Of a stretch of DNA of 64,000 bases, positions 11,724 to 21,382 are shown one piece after another. The DNA lies in contig NZ_CP022219.1 in assembly GCF_004114915.1 (NCBI RefSeq), positions 712,501 through 776,500 of the forward strand, given 5' to 3'. Both the position numbers and the translations under genes were made by a program. Position 1 is the first letter of the stretch; the number at the start of each line of letters is the position of its first letter. The notes under the pieces are model-generated. The model was not told the DNA's origin. It ran no database searches and saw nothing but the letters and a program-made list of their open reading frames with translations. This stretch comes from Bradyrhizobium guangxiense (GTDB lineage: Bacteria > Pseudomonadota > Alphaproteobacteria > Rhizobiales > Xanthobacteraceae).

Positions 11724-11758
11724 AAATAATCTGCCGAGCATCAGGAGAACCATCCCCC

Positions 11759-12082
11759 ATGTACATCGCCATGAACCGCTTCCGCGTCGCCAAGGGCTCC
11801 GAGACCGCCTTCGAGCAGGTCTGGCTCACGCGCGACACCCATCTGGACAAGGTGCCGGGCTTCGTCGAATTCCATCTGCTGCGCGGGCCGGAAGCCGAGG
11901 ACCACACGCTCTACGCCTCGCACACTGTCTGGGCGAACCATGCGGCGTTCGAGGCCTGGACCAAGTCGGAGGCGTTCCGCGCCGCGCATCAGCGCGCCGG
12001 CGACAACAAGCCGCTCTATCTCGGCCATCCCCAGTTCGAAGGCTTCGAGGTGATGCAGACGGTCGGGCGCGGCGCCAGGTAA
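11759..12082 (+). CDS. haem-degrading monooxygenase, IsdG/HmuQ-HmuD type
   Basis: A 107-aa antibiotic-biosynthesis-monooxygenase-fold protein. It keeps the residues known to be essential in staphylococcal IsdG/IsdI at the same positions: Asn6 (MNRF), Trp67 (FEAW) and His77 (RAAHQ), the last being the haem-ligand position. The family cleaves haem to release iron; Bradyrhizobium has two such enzymes, HmuQ and HmuD. No haem-uptake genes lie nearby, so it is an orphan copy, most like HmuD in being unlinked. The start ATG follows an AGGAGAACC site. Confidence 0.78.
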   Translation: MYIAMNRFRVAKGSETAFEQVWLTRDTHLDKVPGFVEFHLLRGPEAEDHTLYASHTVWANHAAFEAWTKSEAFRAAHQRAGDNKPLYLGHPQFEGFEVMQTVGRGAR

Positions 12083-12101
12083 CGCGCCGCCACCGCGGAG
12101 T

Positions 12102-13043
12102 TCAGCCCAGGGTGATCTTGTCGATCTCGGCAAGATCGTCCGCACCGAGCTTCCAGGCGATCGCCTTGACGTTCTCCTCGATCTGCTCGACGCGCGTCGC
12201 GCCGGCGATCACGCTCGACACCTGCGGCCGCGCGGCGAGCCAGGAGAAGGCGAGCTCGAGCATACTGTGGCCGCGCGCCTTGGCAAAGGCCTGGAGCTTC
12301 TCGACCATGTCCTCGTTGCGTGGCGTGACGTAGCGGTCGCGTAGCGCCGGCGCCTTGGCAAAGCGCGTGTCGGCGGGCGCCGCCGTGCCGCGCCTGTACT
12401 TGCCGGTGAGCAGGCCGCTGGCGAGCGGGAAGAACGGCAACAGGCCGAGCTTGTACTCCTGCGCCGCCGGCAGCAGGTCCTTCTCGATGTCGCGCACCAA
12501 CAGGCTGTATTCGTCCTGGCACGAGATGAAGCGGCTGACGTTCATCGCACGCGCGGTGAACTCGGCTTCCGCGATCCGCCAGGCCGGGAAGTTGGAATTG
12601 CCGATGTAGCGGACCTTGCCCTGCCGCACGAGATCGTCGAGCGCGCGCAGGCTCTCCTCGATCGGTGTCAGCGGATCGTAATCGTGTTGCTGATAGAGGT
12701 CGATATAGTCGGTCTTCAGCCGTCTCAGGCTCGCCTCGACCGCGTCCATGATGTAGCGGCGCGAGGCGCCCTGCCTGGTGCCGTCACTCGCCATCGGCTT
12801 GGCGTATTTGGTGGCGAGCACGATGTCCTTGCGGCGTTCGCCGAGCACGGCGCCGAGCACCGTCTCCGAGCCGCCCATGCCGGCATAGATGTCGGCGGTG
12901 TCGAACAGCGTGATGCCGAGATCGAGCGCGCGATGGATCACCTTGCGCGACGTCTCCAGGTCCGTGCGCTGGCCGAAATTGTTGCAGCCGAGCCCGACCG
13001 CAGACACGCGAAGGCCGGAAGCGCCGAGATTGCGAATTTCCAT
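12102..13043 (-). CDS. aldo/keto reductase
   Basis: This 313-aa TIM-barrel oxidoreductase opens with MEIRNLGASGLRVSAVGLGCNNFG. The catalytic tetrad is visible: Asp in FDTADIY with its Tyr four residues on, Lys in LATKYAKP, and His in YQQHDYDP. The NADP-binding end includes SSVIAGATRVEQIEENV. Such enzymes reduce aldehydes or ketones. It lies downstream of a strong terminator (13142-13186) and so probably has its own promoter. It converges with the haem monooxygenase. Confidence 0.93.
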   Translation of the reverse strand: MEIRNLGASGLRVSAVGLGCNNFGQRTDLETSRKVIHRALDLGITLFDTADIYAGMGGSETVLGAVLGERRKDIVLATKYAKPMASDGTRQGASRRYIMDAVEASLRRLKTDYIDLYQQHDYDPLTPIEESLRALDDLVRQGKVRYIGNSNFPAWRIAEAEFTARAMNVSRFISCQDEYSLLVRDIEKDLLPAAQEYKLGLLPFFPLASGLLTGKYRRGTAAPADTRFAKAPALRDRYVTPRNEDMVEKLQAFAKARGHSMLELAFSWLAARPQVSSVIAGATRVEQIEENVKAIAWKLGADDLAEIDKITLG

Positions 13044-13141
13044 GGAGAGATCCTGTCAGATGAGCCGTGGCACATTGTGACCACTGGGGCGCCGCCGCAG
13101 CAAGGCGCTTGCCGCGCTGCTGCCATGCCGACAAGGCGGGC

Positions 13142-13186
13142 AAAAAAAACGCGGCCCCTGTCAGACGCGGCGACTGACGGGGACCG
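13142..13186 (-). terminator. rho-independent terminator after the acetyltransferase gene
   Basis: On the minus strand a 14-bp stem (arms 13186-13173 and 13164-13151, one G-U pair and one mismatch) with an 8-base loop is followed by G and eight T residues. It lies 110 bases past the stop at 13297 and separates that gene from the aldo/keto reductase. Confidence 0.85.
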
Positions 13187-13296
13187 CTTGGGGCGCTTGA
13201 TCGGTGACGGGGGCCTGATCAGACGCAGCTGCACCGTAGCCTCGCTATGTTACGTGCGGGTGACAGCTGTAGTTATCCACAGGGTGCGCGCAGGGA

Positions 13297-13752
13297 TCAG
13301 AACAGCTTGCGATAGACGATGAAGCCGGACCGCTCCGCGACCTTGTCGTACAGGCGCTGCGCCGTGAGGTTGGTCTCGTGCGTCTGCCAATAGACCCGCG
13401 GCGATCCCGCGAGCTTTGCGCGGTCGTAGACGCCGTGGATCAGCGCCGAGCCGACGCCCTGGCCGCGCGCGGCGTCCAGCGTGAACAGGTCCTGCAGATA
13501 GCAGGACGGCTCGATCGCGGTGGTGCTGCGATGAAACAGATAGTGCGTCAGTCCAAGCAGCTTGCCCTCGCTCTCGGCCACCAGGGCATGCACCGGTTCG
13601 TAGGCATCGAAGAAGCGCTGCCACGTCATGCGCGTGATCTCTGGCGCGAGCGCGGTCGGGCCGGAGCGGCCGTAGAAGGCGTTGTAGCCGTCCCACAGCG
13701 GCAGCCATTGATCGTAATCCTGCCTGGTGACGGAGCGAATGGTGAGCGACAT
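13297..13752 (-). CDS. GNAT-family N-acetyltransferase
   Basis: This 151-aa protein has the GNAT core: N-terminal strand MSLTIRSVTRQDYDQWLPLW, central strand LLGLTHYLFHRS, YLQDLFTLDAARGQGVGSALIHGV (the acetyl-CoA pyrophosphate loop R-G-Q-G-V-G-S), and the C-terminal ETNLTAQRLYDKVAERSGFIVYRK. It resembles diamine or amino-acid acetyltransferases, but the acceptor is not known. The gene is monocistronic, with its own terminator downstream. Confidence 0.9.
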   Translation of the reverse strand: MSLTIRSVTRQDYDQWLPLWDGYNAFYGRSGPTALAPEITRMTWQRFFDAYEPVHALVAESEGKLLGLTHYLFHRSTTAIEPSCYLQDLFTLDAARGQGVGSALIHGVYDRAKLAGSPRVYWQTHETNLTAQRLYDKVAERSGFIVYRKLF

Positions 13753-13824
13753 CTAGGAGTCCCGCGATCGACGAAGCGTCTTTCATACGGGATGATGGGT
13801 GCAGCGATCAATCGCGGCGTCGCA

Positions 13825-14676
13825 TCACTCCGCGACGCGCAGGTAGCGGATCAGCCTGCGGCCCGCAGGATCGCGCAGCGAGCGGTAGTAGTCGGCGCGC
13901 GACGGCGCGTCGGTGTGGCGCACGAGGTCGGTTACGGGGGTGTAGCTGAGCATCCGTCCGCCGTCGGGCAGCGCCGTGCAGACGAAGCGCAGCACTTCGC
14001 CGGTGCGCAAGGCGATGTTGATCGGCGTGGCGTCGCCGGTCCGCACCATCTCCATGCGCTGCGCGATGAAGGTGCCGAGCTCGTCTTCGGGCAGTTCGAA
14101 CGCGCCGGTGTCGCGACCGTGATACATCAGCGCGATGAAGGGCGGCTTGCCGTCGGCGATTTCGTCCGGCAACGCGAAATAATCGCAGAATGCGCGGTTG
14201 ATGAACTCGGCCCGTGTCTCGGCATCGAGCAGCACGATGCCGATGTCGACCTGGTCGAGCGCGGCCGACAGCCTCGCGGCGGTGGCGTGGCTGCGGCGCT
14301 CGGCCGCGAACGTGCCAAGCAGCCGCTCGCGCATCAGGCCGGTGACGCCTGCGGTGCCGGCTGCCGCGATGACAAGGAGGCCGAACTGGAGCAGATCGGC
14401 GAAGGAGATGGAAATGCCGTGGCGGCTGAGCGAGAGCAGCGCGGTGCCAATCACGGCGACGGTCGCGCTGGTGATGGCGGACGCGAGACCCGACCATGCG
14501 CCGGCAAGCGCCACGATGCCGACGAGCAGCGGCGCGGGCGAGAGAGCGGGGATAAAGCGCTCGAAGAGCATCGTCAGCAGCAGGGTTGCTGCCGCCAGCA
14601 CCGGACCGGAGATTGCACGCCATCCGAACCGCATGGACCAGTGTCGCTCCTCCCGAACGAGGTAACGTCGCAACAT
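13825..14676 (-). CDS. membrane protein with PAS sensory domain, no output module
   Basis: The N-terminal half has about four membrane helices (residues roughly 18-115), resembling the four-helix module found in KdpD-type sensors. A short linker leads to one PAS domain (about 135-240: ALDQVDIGIVLLDAETRAEFINRAFCDYF...). The protein ends at 283 aa with no kinase, GGDEF, EAL or methyl-accepting part. It may signal through protein contacts or be the sensory half of a split system. No kinase is adjacent. Confidence 0.82.
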   Translation of the reverse strand: MLRRYLVREERHWSMRFGWRAISGPVLAAATLLLTMLFERFIPALSPAPLLVGIVALAGAWSGLASAITSATVAVIGTALLSLSRHGISISFADLLQFGLLVIAAAGTAGVTGLMRERLLGTFAAERRSHATAARLSAALDQVDIGIVLLDAETRAEFINRAFCDYFALPDEIADGKPPFIALMYHGRDTGAFELPEDELGTFIAQRMEMVRTGDATPINIALRTGEVLRFVCTALPDGGRMLSYTPVTDLVRHTDAPSRADYYRSLRDPAGRRLIRYLRVAE

Positions 14677-14762
14677 TGACTGATCGTTGCGCCACCGCGA
14701 TGCGTTTTCCTGCGGTGTCCTTAAGGCGCGCTTGCGGAGACGCTTAAGGCTTTCGGATGATT

Positions 14763-14921
14763 TTAGACCAGGTGCGCGTGCTTGAGGGGCTGTTGCAGCG
14801 CAGGCGCATTCAGCGTCGACGTTCCCGGTCCCTTGCGGGTGCCGACGACAATCAACAGGGATGCCGCGACCAGGATGGCCGCAGTCAGCGTGATTGCAAC
14901 GACGAGCACAGGTGATTTCAT
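14763..14921 (-). CDS. single-span membrane protein, 52 aa
   Basis: MKSPVLVVAITLTAAILVAASLLIVVG makes an N-terminal membrane anchor, followed by a polar 24-residue tail ending QQPLKHAHLV. The ATG at 14921 was preferred to one 36 bases upstream, which would add an Arg-rich leader. It lies 73 bases downstream of another tiny membrane gene on the same strand. The function is unknown. Confidence 0.55.
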   Translation of the reverse strand: MKSPVLVVAITLTAAILVAASLLIVVGTRKGPGTSTLNAPALQQPLKHAHLV

Positions 14922-14994
14922 CGACGTCCTGTCGCGATGCCGGCCGGCGCGGGGCATGCGGCGCCTTGAAGGCTCGACCAGGATGAAACGGAAA

Positions 14995-15171
14995 TCAGAC
15001 CGGCAGGCCCATCGCCATGGTCGCCTTGGTCGACAGCACCGTCAGGGTGACGATCAGGCAAAGCGAGAGCGCGGCGACGGCGAGCGAGGCCGCGACCGCG
15101 TTGGTCAGCCGGGAAGACGCGACGGTAGCGGGTTGGCCCTGAAAGCCTGCCGTGCCGGACGCCCGTGTCAT
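14995..15171 (-). CDS. single-span membrane protein, 58 aa
   Basis: The minus strand reads ATG with GAAGGA 9 bases upstream. The N-terminus is polar (MTRASGTAGFQGQPATVASS), then one hydrophobic span (AVAASLAVAALSLCLIVTLTVL) and a short tail STKATMAMGLPV. It is followed by the 52-aa membrane gene, so the two may form a small operon. No family is recognised. Confidence 0.55.
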   Translation of the reverse strand: MTRASGTAGFQGQPATVASSRLTNAVAASLAVAALSLCLIVTLTVLSTKATMAMGLPV

Positions 15172-15330
15172 GGTCTAAATCCTTCAACACGCGAGCGAAT
15201 CACCCGCGACTTTCCACAATTTCCCAGTTTCAACCGGCAAGATTGCGGCGGGCATCGCGTTGAAAATGGCGACATTGCGGCAAATGCTACCGCTATTCCC
15301 GCTATTCCCCAGGCCTGGAGGAGGGCCCCG

Positions 15331-15981
15331 TCATGCGCCGGCGGCGATGCTGGCGGGGTCGTCGACGTCGGCCGGCCGCCAGTCCATCGAGACGAAGCCG
15401 GGCGCGGCTTCCACCCGCTTCAGCCAGTCCCGGATCGCCGGGAAGGCCTCGAGGTCGAAGTCGCAGCGGTCTGCCAAATGGGTGTAGCCGTACAGCGCGA
15501 TGTCGGCGACCGTGAGCTGACGCGCGGCGAAATAGGCATTGGCCTTGAGGTGGTTCTCCATCACCTGTAGCGCGCCATAGCCGCGCTCCATCCAGTCCTC
15601 CAGCGAATGGGTCTGCAAGTCGCGCCCGCCCTTGACTAGCGACAGCCAGAAATAGGCCGCACCGATGTTCGGCTCGAGCGCGTGCTGCTCGAAGAACATC
15701 CATTGCAGCGCCTCGGCGCGGTCGATGCGGTTCTCGGGCGCAAGCGGTGTGCCGACGGCGACGTACCAGAGGATGGCGTTGGACTCGGCGAGATAGCGGT
15801 CCTCGCCGACCTCGAGCAGCGGCACCTGCCCCGACGGGTTCTTGCTCAAAAAGTCCGGCGTGCGGCTCTCGCCGCGCAGAATGTCCACCTCGATCGCTTC
15901 GTACGGCACGTTGAGCAGCGCCAGCGCAAGGCGGACCTTGTAGCTGTTGCCCGAGCGTTGCATCGAATAGAGCTTGTACAT
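15331..15981 (-). CDS. glutathione S-transferase family protein
   Basis: 216 aa. The N-terminal domain has SMQRSGNSYKVRLALALL (catalytic region), the SGQVPLLEV cis-Pro loop and AESNAILWYVA (glutathione contact). The C-terminal domain carries ADIALYGYTHLADRCDFDL, the N-capping/hydrophobic-staple region of the fold. It is closely similar in pattern to the protein at 31284 (the shared SGN.x.KV, ESRTPxFL and WxFxEQ..xEP motifs), so the two are paralogues. The start at 15981 gives a normal GST N-terminus. Confidence 0.88.
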   Translation of the reverse strand: MYKLYSMQRSGNSYKVRLALALLNVPYEAIEVDILRGESRTPDFLSKNPSGQVPLLEVGEDRYLAESNAILWYVAVGTPLAPENRIDRAEALQWMFFEQHALEPNIGAAYFWLSLVKGGRDLQTHSLEDWMERGYGALQVMENHLKANAYFAARQLTVADIALYGYTHLADRCDFDLEAFPAIRDWLKRVEAAPGFVSMDWRPADVDDPASIAAGA

Positions 15982-17769
<1,788 letters not shown>

Positions 17770-17791
17770 GCCTGTCGCGAATGCACGATCG

Positions 17792-17822
17792 AAAAGGCCC
17801 GCCACCGGCGGGCCTTTTATTG
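17792..17822 (+). terminator. rho-independent terminator after aatA
   Basis: A perfect 12-bp stem AAAAGGCCCGCC/GGCGGGCCTTTT with a 3-base loop, followed by ATTGTTT, begins 22 bases past the aatA stop. Confidence 0.92.
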
Positions 17823-17937
17823 TTTGCACGCTTATCGCCGCGCGCGATCTGGCACGGCCGAGGCTCTTGTGGCATAGACGCGCAACACGGGTGGGGCGCT
17901 CTCTCTGCTCGCATCACATCATCGCCGGAGATATTTC

Positions 17938-18420
17938 ATGCGCCGTTCATTCATCTTCGCCGGGCTCGCAGCCGCCAGCCTCGTTGCCTCCAGCGTGGGC
18001 GGCAGCGCGCAGCAGCCGCGGATGGCGCGGGTCGGCGTGCTCGAATGCCGTGGCGGCGCCAGCGTCGGCTTCATCGTGGGATCGGTGACCCATCTCGGCT
18101 GTGTGCTGCGCGCCGACGGCTCGCCCGACGATCGCTACGTCGCGACGATCCGCAAGGTCGGTCTCGACATCGGCATCACCCAGGAGACGGCTTTGGCGTG
18201 GGGTGTGTTCGCACCGGTCGACCGGCTCGGCCCGGGCGACCTCTCCGGCAATTATGCCGGCGCGCAGGGCAGCGCCTCCGTCGGCGTCGGCCTTGGCGGC
18301 AATGTGCTGGTCGGCGGCTCCAACAATTCGATCGCGCTCCAGCCGCTGAGCGTGCAGGGCCAGGTCGGCCTCAACGTTGCCGCCGGCCTCGAGAGCCTGG
18401 AACTCCGTCCGGGTCGATGA
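17938..18420 (+). CDS. DUF992 exported protein, 160 aa
   Basis: A signal peptide (MRRSFIFAGLAAASLVASSVGGSAQ) is followed by the DUF992 domain, recognisable from VGVLECRGGASVGFIVGSVTHLGCVL and the Gly-rich SVGVGLGGNVLVGGSNNSIALQPLSVQGQVGLNVAAG. These proteins are common in Rhizobiales and predicted to be periplasmic or envelope-associated; the function is unknown. The two Cys (in LECRGG and LGCVL) could form a disulfide. It stands alone between the aatA terminator and the EF-G paralogue. Confidence 0.88.
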   Translation: MRRSFIFAGLAAASLVASSVGGSAQQPRMARVGVLECRGGASVGFIVGSVTHLGCVLRADGSPDDRYVATIRKVGLDIGITQETALAWGVFAPVDRLGPGDLSGNYAGAQGSASVGVGLGGNVLVGGSNNSIALQPLSVQGQVGLNVAAGLESLELRPGR

Positions 18421-18622
18421 GGACTTGCGGATGAGGCTGTTTCTCCTTTCCCCAGCGGAGAGAGGCGGAACACCGGGCCGGCAGTCGTTGGAATTATAAG
18501 ACTTGATCTAACTGACGACGCACCGCAGCGACGTTTGATGCTTGCCAAATCTCGGGGACGGGCAGAGCATCTGCGTTTGCCGACCCAATCACGGGCCGAG
18601 CTCCACACCAAGGAGACGGCGA

Positions 18623-20671
18623 ATGGGACAAGACGTCAGAAGTCCCCGAGGTCCACGGTGCATCGCACTGGTGGGCCCTTTCCAAAGCGGTAAAACCACA
18701 CTTCTCGAAGCAATACTGGCACGAACGGGCGCAATCCCGCGTGCCGGCAGCGTCGATGCCGGAACTTCCGTCGGAGACGCCACCCCGGAGGCCCGTCATC
18801 ACAAGATGACCGTTGGCCTCACTGCCGCCACCACGAGTTTCATGGGCGACAGCTATACCTTCCTCGATTGTCCAGGTTCCGTCGAATTTGCCCACGACAT
18901 GCGCGCCGCGCTGCCTGCGGTCGACGCCGCGATCGTGGTCTGCGAGGCCGACGAGAAGAAGCTGCCGCAGCTTCAGATCATCCTGCGCGAGCTGGAGGAG
19001 CTGAAGATCCCGCGTTTCCTATTCCTCAACAAGATCGACCGCGCCAGCCAGCGCGTCCGCGAAACCCTCTCGATGCTGCAGCCCGCCTCGCGCGTGCCGC
19101 TGGTGCTGCGCCAGATCCCGATCTGGAAGGGCGAACTGATCGAGGGCTTCGTTGATCTCGCGCTGGAGCGCGCCTTCATCTATCGCGAGCACAAGGCCTC
19201 CGAGGTGGTCGCGCTCGAAGGCGGCGATCTCGATCGCGAGAAGGAAGCCCGCTTCTCGATGCTGGAGAAGCTCGCCGATCACGACGATGCGCTGATGGAA
19301 CAGTTGCTCGAAGACATTCAGCCGCCGCGCGATGCCGTGTTCGACGATCTCGCCCGCGAATTGCGCGAGGGACTGATCTGCCCGGTGTTGCTGGGCGCCG
19401 CGGCGCGCGAGAACGGCGTGCTGCGCCTGATGAAGGCGCTGCGTCACGAGGCGCCCGGCGTTGCGGAGACCGCAAAGCGTCTCGGTGTACCCGAGACCAA
19501 GGATGCGCTCGGCTACGTCTTCAAGACGCTGCATTCGCAGCATGGCGGAAAGCTGTCGCTGACGCGGCTGCTTGCCGGCCATCTCGACGATGGCGCGACG
19601 CTGCAATCGTCCGTCGGCGGTGCGGGGCGCATCTCAGGCATCCTCGCCGTCAACGGTGCCTACGACACCAAGCGCGCCGCGGCAGATGCCGGCGACACGG
19701 TGGCGCTTGCCAAGCTTGATCCCGTCAAGACCGGCGACACGATCTCGAATGGCAAGACGGCACCTGCGGCGTTGATCGCCATCGAGCCGACACCGCCGGT
19801 GCTCGCAATCTCGATCGCGGCCACCGATCGCAAGGACGACGTCAAGCTCGGCCAAGCCATGGCGCGGCTGCACGAGGAGGATCCCTCGCTGGTCGTCGTG
19901 CAGAATGCCCAGACCCACGACACCGTGTTGTGGGGACAGGGCGAGATGCACTTGCGCGTGGCCGGCGAACGGCTGCGCGACCGGTTCGGCGTCAAGGTCG
20001 CCTCGCATCCGCCCGGGGTCGGCTACCAGGAGACCATCCGCAAGCCGATCGTCCAGCGCGGGCGGCACAAGAAGCAGTCCGGCGGCCACGGCCAGTTCGG
20101 CGACGTCGTGCTCGACATCAAGCCGCTGCCGCGCGGCGACGGCTTCAAATTCGCCGAGAAGGTGGTGGGCGGCGCCGTGCCGCGCAACTACATCCCGGCG
20201 GTCGAAGAAGGTGTCGTCGATGGCCTCGCGCGCGGTCCGCTCGGTTTTCCCGTCACCGATGTGCAGGTGACGCTGACCGACGGCTCCTATCACAGCGTCG
20301 ATTCCTCCGATCTTGCCTTCCGCACCGCGGCGCGGATCGGACTCAATGAAGGCCTGCCGCAATGCCAGCCGGTGCTGCTGGAGCCGATCCACGTGGTCGA
20401 GATTGTCTGCCCGACCGACGCCACCGCTAAGATCAATGCGATCCTGTCAGCGCGGCGCGGCCAGATCCTCGGCTTCGACACCCGCGACGGCTGGAGCGGC
20501 TGGGACTGTGTCCGCGCCATGATGCCGGAAGCCGAGATCGGCGAGCTGATCGTGGAACTGCGCTCGGCCACCGCCGGCGCCGGCAGCTTCACCCGCCAGT
20601 TCGACCACATGGCCGAAGTCACCGGCCGCGCCGCCGACCAGATCATCGCCGCGCATCAGCACGCGGCGTGA
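18623..20671 (+). CDS. elongation factor G paralogue (EF-G-like GTPase)
   Basis: 682 aa with the full EF-G layout. The GTPase domain has G1 GPFQSGKT (18-25), G3 DCPGS (82-86) and G4 NKID (136-139). It is followed by domain II (TLLAGHLDDGATL), domain III, domain IV (HKKQSGGHGQFGDV) and domain V (MPEAEIGELIVELRSATAGAGSF). It differs from canonical EF-G (DTPGH) at the catalytic His, here Ser86, and in G1. It is therefore probably a secondary EF-G rather than the housekeeping copy, which sits with rpsL/tuf elsewhere. The start at 18623 follows AAGGAGACGGCGA. Confidence 0.9.
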   Translation: MGQDVRSPRGPRCIALVGPFQSGKTTLLEAILARTGAIPRAGSVDAGTSVGDATPEARHHKMTVGLTAATTSFMGDSYTFLDCPGSVEFAHDMRAALPAVDAAIVVCEADEKKLPQLQIILRELEELKIPRFLFLNKIDRASQRVRETLSMLQPASRVPLVLRQIPIWKGELIEGFVDLALERAFIYREHKASEVVALEGGDLDREKEARFSMLEKLADHDDALMEQLLEDIQPPRDAVFDDLARELREGLICPVLLGAAARENGVLRLMKALRHEAPGVAETAKRLGVPETKDALGYVFKTLHSQHGGKLSLTRLLAGHLDDGATLQSSVGGAGRISGILAVNGAYDTKRAAADAGDTVALAKLDPVKTGDTISNGKTAPAALIAIEPTPPVLAISIAATDRKDDVKLGQAMARLHEEDPSLVVVQNAQTHDTVLWGQGEMHLRVAGERLRDRFGVKVASHPPGVGYQETIRKPIVQRGRHKKQSGGHGQFGDVVLDIKPLPRGDGFKFAEKVVGGAVPRNYIPAVEEGVVDGLARGPLGFPVTDVQVTLTDGSYHSVDSSDLAFRTAARIGLNEGLPQCQPVLLEPIHVVEIVCPTDATAKINAILSARRGQILGFDTRDGWSGWDCVRAMMPEAEIGELIVELRSATAGAGSFTRQFDHMAEVTGRAADQIIAAHQHAA

Positions 20672-20700
20672 TGCGGCTCGCGCCGTAAGGGATGCTCGCT

Positions 20701-20915
20701 CTCTCACACCCTCTTCCCGTTCTTACGGGGAGGGGGTGGGGGTGAGGGGCTGCATCCACGCGTGCGGTTTGAATTGCAGGCAGACAAGCGAGTCGGATGG
20801 GCATTCTCTCGTGGCCGCAGAGTGCCTCGCCCCTCACCCGGATCGCACCGGACGATGCTGCATCGCCGGGGCGAATCCGACCTCCCCCGCAGAAGGGCGG
20901 GGAGAGGTTAGTGCT
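20701..20915 (+). repeat. palindromic repeat, CCCTC/GAGGG type
   Basis: Long-range inverted arms are visible, for example GTGAGGGGC (20742-20750) against GCCCCTCAC (20829-20837). Pyrimidine- and purine-rich stretches lie at both ends. It occupies most of the gap after the EF-G paralogue and resembles the unit at 33979-34124. Confidence 0.5.
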
Positions 20916-20930
20916 TGCCTTTGTCACTGT

Positions 20931-20949
20931 ATGATGTATTTTACATCAT
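20931..20949 (+). promoter_or_regulatory. inverted repeat, candidate XRE operator
   Basis: ATGATGTA-TTT-TACATCAT is a perfect 8-bp inverted repeat with a 3-base spacer in an unusually AT-rich stretch, 48 bases before the XRE gene. Position and symmetry suggest an autoregulatory operator. Confidence 0.6.
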
Positions 20950-20997
20950 TGTATATGTTCTAGATATCATTTATAAGCGCTGGTAAGTGAGGCTAAG

Positions 20998-21270
20998 GTG
21001 ATCACGTCCTTTCAGATGCGGGCAGCCCGCGCGCTGCTCGGCATTGACCAGAAAACCCTGGCCGAGCTTGCCGGCGTGTCGTTGCCGACCATTCAGCGGA
21101 TGGAGGCTTCGACCGGCAATGTGCGTGGCGTGGTCGAGACCCTGATCAAGGTGGTCGAGGCGTTCGACCGGGCCGGCGTCGAGCTGATCGGCGAGCAGGT
21201 CCGCAGCGATGGCGGCGGGCGTGGCGTTCGCCTGAGGGAGCCGGGACCGCCGCGCCGGGTCGGAGCGTGA
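20998..21270 (+). CDS. XRE-type helix-turn-helix regulator, 90 aa
   Basis: The N-terminal lambda-repressor-like domain is clear: FQMRAARALLGIDQKTLAELAGVSLPTIQRMEAST. A helix DRAGVELIGE follows, then a Gly/Arg/Pro-rich tail. The GTG start is weakly supported; an in-frame ATG 18 bases on is possible. A perfect inverted repeat lies just upstream, and the SulP transporter gene begins 112 bases downstream on the same strand, so it may control itself and perhaps that gene. Confidence 0.8.
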   Translation: MITSFQMRAARALLGIDQKTLAELAGVSLPTIQRMEASTGNVRGVVETLIKVVEAFDRAGVELIGEQVRSDGGGRGVRLREPGPPRRVGA

Positions 21271-21382
21271 TCGCGTGTTGATCATGCCCGGCACCAAGAT
21301 GGGCTAGCGCATCGTCGCACCTCGGCCACACGGGACGCACGATGCTTCGGAGCATTGTGGGGCAGCGGAGCATTTGGCTGAA

